Of a stretch of DNA of 9,720 nucleotides, positions 6,560-9,720 are shown in pieces. Under the pieces are notes generated by a model that did no database searches, was not told the origin of the DNA, and saw only the letters and a list, made by a program, of their open reading frames with translations. The stretch's first letter is position 1, and every line of letters starts with the position of its first letter. Source of the DNA: DATARH01 sp035534535 (GTDB lineage: Bacteria; Pseudomonadota; Alphaproteobacteria; ATCC43930; CGMCC-115725). The position numbers were made by a program, and so were the translations under genes. The stretch covers positions 1-9,720 of the forward strand of contig DATLRS010000263.1 in the NCBI GenBank assembly GCA_035534535.1, given 5' to 3'.

Positions 6560-7528
6560 TCAGTTCCCCAGTCGGATGCGCGGGTCGATCACGGCGTAAA
6601 TGATGTCGATCAGCAGATTGACGATGACGATCATGGCGCCGCCCATGATCACGACACCCTGCACGATCGGAAAGTCGCGGAATGTGATCCCCTCGTACAA
6701 GAGCCGCCCGATGCCGGGCCAGGCGAACACGGTTTCGACGACGACCGCGACGTTGACCATCAGGACGAGGTTGATCCCGGCCAGCGTCAGCACCGGGATC
6801 AACGCGTTCTTAAAGGCGTGCTTGGCGATCACCAGGATTTGCGGCAGGCCCTTGATGCGCGCCAGCTTGATGTATTCCGAGCCCAGTACCTCGAGCATCG
6901 AGGACCGGGTCAGCCGCATATGCGCGGCGGCAAAATACCACCCGAGCGCGAAGGCCGGCATGATTATGTGGGTTGGTTCGCCGGAGCCGCAGATCGACGT
7001 AAACGGCAGGCAAAGCTGCCAGCCGCTGCCCGCACCAGAGGACGGCAACCATCCGAGATAAACCGAAAAGAGCAATATCATCAGCAGGCCGATCCAGAAG
7101 GACGGCATCGACAGGCCGAGCAGCGTGAACAGCTTGCCGAACTGGTCCCAGAAGCGCCCGACCTGGACCGACGCGAGAATGCCCGCCGGGATGCCGATCG
7201 CCAACGAGAACAGCATTGCCACCGACGCAAGGATGAGGGAGTTCCCCAAGCGCGAGAGGTAAAGCCCCATCACCGGCACCTGGTAATAGAACGACTGACC
7301 AAGATCGCCGTGAAACAGCGCCACCAGGAACAGCCAGTATTGCACCAGCAGCGGCCGGTCGAGGCCGAACTGATGGTGAATGGCCGCGATATCGCCGGGG
7401 CTCGCGCCCGGCTCGACGAGCAGCGCCGCCGGGTCGCCGGTGACGCGGACGAAAAAAAAGATCGTCAGCGACAACAGAAACAGCGACAGCAACGCATAGC
7501 CGACCCGCCTGGCGATAAAGCGCTTCAT
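6560..7528 (-). CDS. Dipeptide/oligopeptide-type ABC importer permease, DppB/OppB-like
   Basis: This is a 322-residue inner-membrane permease subunit with six predicted membrane segments (about 9-29, 95-119, 133-160, 186-205, 243-266, 289-313). It has a large first periplasmic region carrying FGLDRPLLVQYW (54-65) and HGDLGQSF (73-80). The EAA coupling loop is at about 218-246 (EYIKLARIKGL...ALIPV), and the C-terminal DPRIRLG is typical. The periplasmic loop 161-185 is longer than usual and contains Cys173 and Cys180. I chose ATG 7528 (MKRFIARRVGY) over the adjacent TTG at 7531. GAGG lies about 6 bases before the ATG, inside the last of three tandem 13-base repeats. A run of eight T on the coding strand (plus 7452-7459) encodes part of IFFF in the first membrane segment. 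Confidence 0.93.
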   Translation of the reverse strand: MKRFIARRVGYALLSLFLLSLTIFFFVRVTGDPAALLVEPGASPGDIAAIHHQFGLDRPLLVQYWLFLVALFHGDLGQSFYYQVPVMGLYLSRLGNSLILASVAMLFSLAIGIPAGILASVQVGRFWDQFGKLFTLLGLSMPSFWIGLLMILLFSVYLGWLPSSGAGSGWQLCLPFTSICGSGEPTHIIMPAFALGWYFAAAHMRLTRSSMLEVLGSEYIKLARIKGLPQILVIAKHAFKNALIPVLTLAGINLVLMVNVAVVVETVFAWPGIGRLLYEGITFRDFPIVQGVVIMGGAMIVIVNLLIDIIYAVIDPRIRLGN

Positions 7529-7530
7529 CA

Positions 7531-7568
7531 AGTCCTCGCTGGAAGTCCTCGCTGGAAGTCCTCGCTGG
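7531..7568. repeat. Three tandem copies of a 13-base unit carrying a Shine-Dalgarno core
   Basis: The plus-strand unit AGTCCTCGCTGGA occurs at 7531-7543 and 7544-7556, with a third copy, short by one base, at 7557-7568. All matched bases are identical. Read on the coding (minus) strand each copy contains GAGGACTT or GAGGACTTG. The copy nearest the permease start supplies its ribosome-binding site. The array lies wholly in the 65-base gap between the binding-protein stop and the permease ATG, so copy number can change without disturbing a reading frame. Confidence 0.9.
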
Positions 7569-7593
7569 CCGAGCCGAGGTTCGCCGGACCGCG

Positions 7594-9189
7594 CTACGTG
7601 CCCTTGATCGTGATGTCCTCGAACGGCGCCGTATAGGCAAAGCCCGGGATCGTGCCAAACGAGGAGTGGCCGACCCGCGGTCCGATGCCGCTGAGGAAGG
7701 CGAGCTGCCAGATCGGCGCATAGATCGCCTTTTCGTAGACGAGCTGTTGCATCTTGTCGAGGATCACGGCCCGCTTTTTCGGGTCGGTCTCGTCGGCCTG
7801 CTGCGGGTAGAGCGCGTCGATATCAGGATAGCTGCCATAGCAGAAGGCGCCGCCCTTGACGATGAAGGACGCCATCCGGGTGGCCGCGTTGCCGAACGCG
7901 GCGCTCGCCCCCTGAATGATGCCGCGGGCGTATCGCTTGCTGGAATAGCCGGCGAAGAACCCGGCGCGCTCGATCGGCTGCAACTTTGCCGTGATGCCGA
8001 TCGCCGCGAGATTGTTGATCGACACCTCGGCCATGTTGGCATAGGAGCTGTCGCAATGCATCAGGCCGGCGTCGAAGCCGCCGGCATGGCCCGCTTCGGC
8101 CATCAGCTTCTTGGCTTTCTCGGGATCGTAAACCGCGGCGGGCGGCTGCCAGTAGTCCTCGAAGGTGTAGGGAACGATGCTGTTGGTAACCTTGCAATAG
8201 CCGAGGAACAGCGCCTTGCTCATCCCGACGCGGTCGATCGCCAGGTTGGCGGCCTGCCGCACCCGGACATCGTGCCACGGCGATTTCGGGTCCCACTGCT
8301 CGGGGAAATAAAGCCAGTTGGGGCCTTGCAGCACGACCGGCTCGAGCTTCAACCCCGGCGTCTTCTGCAGGTCTTGCGCCAGCTCGCCGCGGATCGAGTA
8401 GGCGATGTCAACCTCGCCGCGTTTTAAGGCCGCCAGCCGCGTCGACTCGTCGGGGATCACCTTCATGACGATCCGCTTGACCGCGGGGGTCTTGCGCCAA
8501 TAGCCCTCGAAGGCTTCGAGCACCAGCTCGACCCCCGGCGTGAACGACACGAACTTGTAGGGGCCGGCGCCGATCGGGTGCTGCTTGAAGCCCTCGTCGC
8601 CGACCTTCTCGACATATTTCTTCGGGACAATCCAGCCGGCGCCGCTGGCGCTCGAATAGAAGGTCAGGAAATCGGGCCACGGCTTTTTCAACGTGAAGCG
8701 GACATGGCGCGCATCGACCGCCTCGATCGATGCCACCTGGCTCTTCATCAGCGCGTGGGCGGCGCCGCGGTAGCGCTCGTAGGAGAACTTGACGTCCTCG
8801 GCGGTGACCGGCGAGCCGTCATGGAACTTGACGCCGTCGCGGATCACGAAATCGTGGGTGAGGTTGTCCTTGGAGGTCGACCACGATTCAGCCAGGCACG
8901 GCGCCTGCAGCTTCTCGGGCATCGGCTTGACCATCGCATCGTGCAGCGCATAGAGCACCATGAACGGCGTGATCAGCCCCAGCGTGTCGGCCGGGTCGAA
9001 CCAGGTCGGCGCCAGCGAGACATGCACCGCCCAGGTCAGCTGGTCTTGCGGCCCGGCAGCCAGCGCCAGGCCCGGCGCGCTGCCCGCGACGAGACCGAGC
9101 GCGCCGGCCGCCAACAGGTCGCGGCGCGTCAGGTGCGTGCGATCGCCGACCGGCCGCGCCGCGTCGCGATTGTCCCAAAACGAACTCAT
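7594..9189 (-). CDS. Tat-exported solute-binding protein of a peptide/opine/nickel-type ABC importer (SBP family 5)
   Basis: This 531-residue periplasmic binding protein should capture the substrate and deliver it to the two permeases. The N-terminus has a twin-arginine signal: LTRRDLLAAGALGLVAG with the Arg pair at 22-23, a hydrophobic segment, and a probable A-x-A cleavage near residue 44. No lipobox Cys is present. The mature part is family-5 throughout: LAESW...DFVIRDGVKFHDGSPVTAEDVKFSYER around residues 100-140, then PIGAGPYKF, DVRVRQAANLAIDR and YDPEKAKKLMAEAG, all typical landmarks. Length is normal. Substrate cannot be read from sequence; peptides, amides or other small cations and opines are all possible. 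The ATG at 9189 has GGAGA about 4 bases upstream, and a promoter candidate precedes it. It is the first gene of the importer operon, separated from the permeases by the repeat-bearing gap. Confidence 0.94.
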   Translation of the reverse strand: MSSFWDNRDAARPVGDRTHLTRRDLLAAGALGLVAGSAPGLALAAGPQDQLTWAVHVSLAPTWFDPADTLGLITPFMVLYALHDAMVKPMPEKLQAPCLAESWSTSKDNLTHDFVIRDGVKFHDGSPVTAEDVKFSYERYRGAAHALMKSQVASIEAVDARHVRFTLKKPWPDFLTFYSSASGAGWIVPKKYVEKVGDEGFKQHPIGAGPYKFVSFTPGVELVLEAFEGYWRKTPAVKRIVMKVIPDESTRLAALKRGEVDIAYSIRGELAQDLQKTPGLKLEPVVLQGPNWLYFPEQWDPKSPWHDVRVRQAANLAIDRVGMSKALFLGYCKVTNSIVPYTFEDYWQPPAAVYDPEKAKKLMAEAGHAGGFDAGLMHCDSSYANMAEVSINNLAAIGITAKLQPIERAGFFAGYSSKRYARGIIQGASAAFGNAATRMASFIVKGGAFCYGSYPDIDALYPQQADETDPKKRAVILDKMQQLVYEKAIYAPIWQLAFLSGIGPRVGHSSFGTIPGFAYTAPFEDITIKGT

Positions 9190-9232
9190 AGCGTCTCCAT
9201 CCCGATGCTTGTTGTCGCGCTGTCTTGCGGCA

Positions 9233-9262
9233 ATTGTAGCCCAGCACCACCGCAGATGTCTC
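9233..9262 (-). promoter_or_regulatory. Promoter candidate for the ABC importer operon
   Basis: On the minus strand TACAAT (plus 9233-9238), a 5-of-6 match to the -10 consensus, is preceded after 18 bases by GAGACA (plus 9257-9262), a 4-of-6 match to -35. Transcription would begin near 9226, about 36 bases before the binding-protein start. The -35 lies just beyond the stop of the upstream methyltransferase gene. The importer may therefore be transcribed both from here and by read-through. Confidence 0.5.
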
Positions 9263-9267
9263 CGCCC

Positions 9268-9720
9268 TTATGGGGGAGGCCGATGCAACCAAAGCTTTAT
9301 GGCTTTCGGGAGGCGGAGCGATGTTTGCGACCGGGTTAGCCCGGGCGTCGCCGGTGCATAGACGAGCCGCCGGCGCGGCGGGAGCGCCGCCGCCGGTTTG
9401 GCATAGATCTGCTTGGTGGCCTCGACCAGGAGGACGCCGGCAAAGGTCGGGAACCAGCGCGTGCCGATGCGCTCCCAGGCCGGCGCCGAGCGCAGCATCA
9501 TGCGGTGCCTCGAGGGCGGGATGAACAGCGCGGCCTGCGAGCCGACCGGGGTGAACTGCTCGTCGCGCAACAATTGCGAAAGCTGCGACAGCGTGTATGG
9601 GCGCCCTGAGCCGAACGGCGTGCGGTCGAGCCGGGCCCAGATGCCGCGTCGGTTGGGCGCGACGATCAGCACCCGGCCGCCGCCGGCCAGCACGCGCCAG
9701 ATCTCCTTCAGCATGGCGCG
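9268..9720 (-). CDS. Class I SAM-dependent methyltransferase, C-terminal part only (5' end outside the window)
   Basis: The frame is open from the right edge to the TAA at 9268-9270, so only the last 150 residues are visible. They begin RAMLKEIWRVLAGGGRVLIVAPNRRG, the post-motif helix and 'L.pGG.l.i..P' strand typical of methyltransferase type 11 proteins. Next come FGSGRPYTLSQLSQLLRDEQF, the usual lid/strand region, and AGVLLVEATKQIYA, a C-terminal strand. The glycine-rich SAM-binding motif would be upstream of the window. An internal ATG at 9714 is not the real start because it lies within the conserved motif. Substrate is unknown. In related alphaproteobacteria a methyltransferase of this kind is commonly found next to gloB, near metXW; this is from memory. 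The last 30 or so residues are basic and poorly conserved. Confidence 0.85.
   Translation of the reverse strand, partial: RAMLKEIWRVLAGGGRVLIVAPNRRGIWARLDRTPFGSGRPYTLSQLSQLLRDEQFTPVGSQAALFIPPSRHRMMLRSAPAWERIGTRWFPTFAGVLLVEATKQIYAKPAAALPPRRRLVYAPATPGLTRSQTSLRLPKAIKLWLHRPPP

Noticed and set aside
7529..7531. TTG at 7531 as the permease start
   Set aside because: An ATG follows immediately and has the better spacing from GAGG; DppB-type proteins usually begin with M-x-(K/R)-(Y/F).
6416..7636. Long open frame (406 codons) on the plus strand opposite the permease gene
   Set aside because: It is rich in Arg, Asp, Gln and His with no recognisable domain, and lies exactly opposite a clear membrane permease. 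It is a typical codon-bias shadow in GC-rich DNA. Similar shadows opposite metX, the ATPases and the binding protein were left out for the same reason.
3624..9189. Nickel (Nik) or glutathione (Gsi) importer
   Set aside because: The gene order fits the whole peptide/opine/nickel family. No metal-binding or glutathione-specific residues could be recognised in the binding protein, so no specific substrate or gene symbol is given.

Overview
The window comes from a high-GC alphaproteobacterial chromosome. The best guess is Hyphomicrobiales or a neighbouring Rhodospirillales-type lineage. The basis is the GC-rich codon use, a MetX protein that closely resembles remembered Bradyrhizobium-type MetX, and the chorismate mutase / metX / metW neighbourhood usual in this class. 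No plasmid, phage, IS, tRNA, rRNA or CRISPR signal was seen. Coding density is very high, and no stretch over 300 bases lacks a gene.

Left part (1-3617). A chorismate mutase gene reads leftward off the edge. It is divergent from a rightward operon metX - metW - metallophosphoesterase. The 181-base divergent spacer holds candidate promoters in both directions and a very stable, near-perfect hairpin (812-854) in the putative metX leader. metX/metW overlap as GTGA and metW/phosphoesterase as ATGA, so the three genes should be one translationally coupled unit. MetX acylates homoserine and MetW is its usual partner, giving the first committed step of methionine synthesis. Why a CpdA/Icc-like phosphodiesterase is coupled to them is not evident.

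Right part (3624-9189), all leftward. This is a complete peptide/opine/nickel-family (Dpp/Opp) ABC importer in transcription order: Tat-exported solute-binding protein, two permeases and two ATPases. The last three junctions are tight: a 4-base gap and two TGATG overlaps. Only the 65-base gap after the binding-protein gene is open. It carries three tandem copies of a 13-base unit, each containing a Shine-Dalgarno-like GAGGACTT core. A good -10 (TACAAT) precedes the binding-protein gene. The importer operon converges on the phosphoesterase gene with only 6 bases between stop codons.

Right edge (9268-9720). This is the C-terminal part of a class I SAM-dependent methyltransferase, reading leftward and truncated at the window end. 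In related genomes a methyltransferase of this kind usually sits near metXW and gloB, so the importer cassette may be an insertion into an otherwise conserved housekeeping neighbourhood.

No complete, clearly unprecedented system was found. The most unusual items are the metX leader hairpin, the SD-bearing tandem repeat in the importer operon, and the chorismate mutase with what looks like a reduced prephenate-dehydratase/ACT tail.
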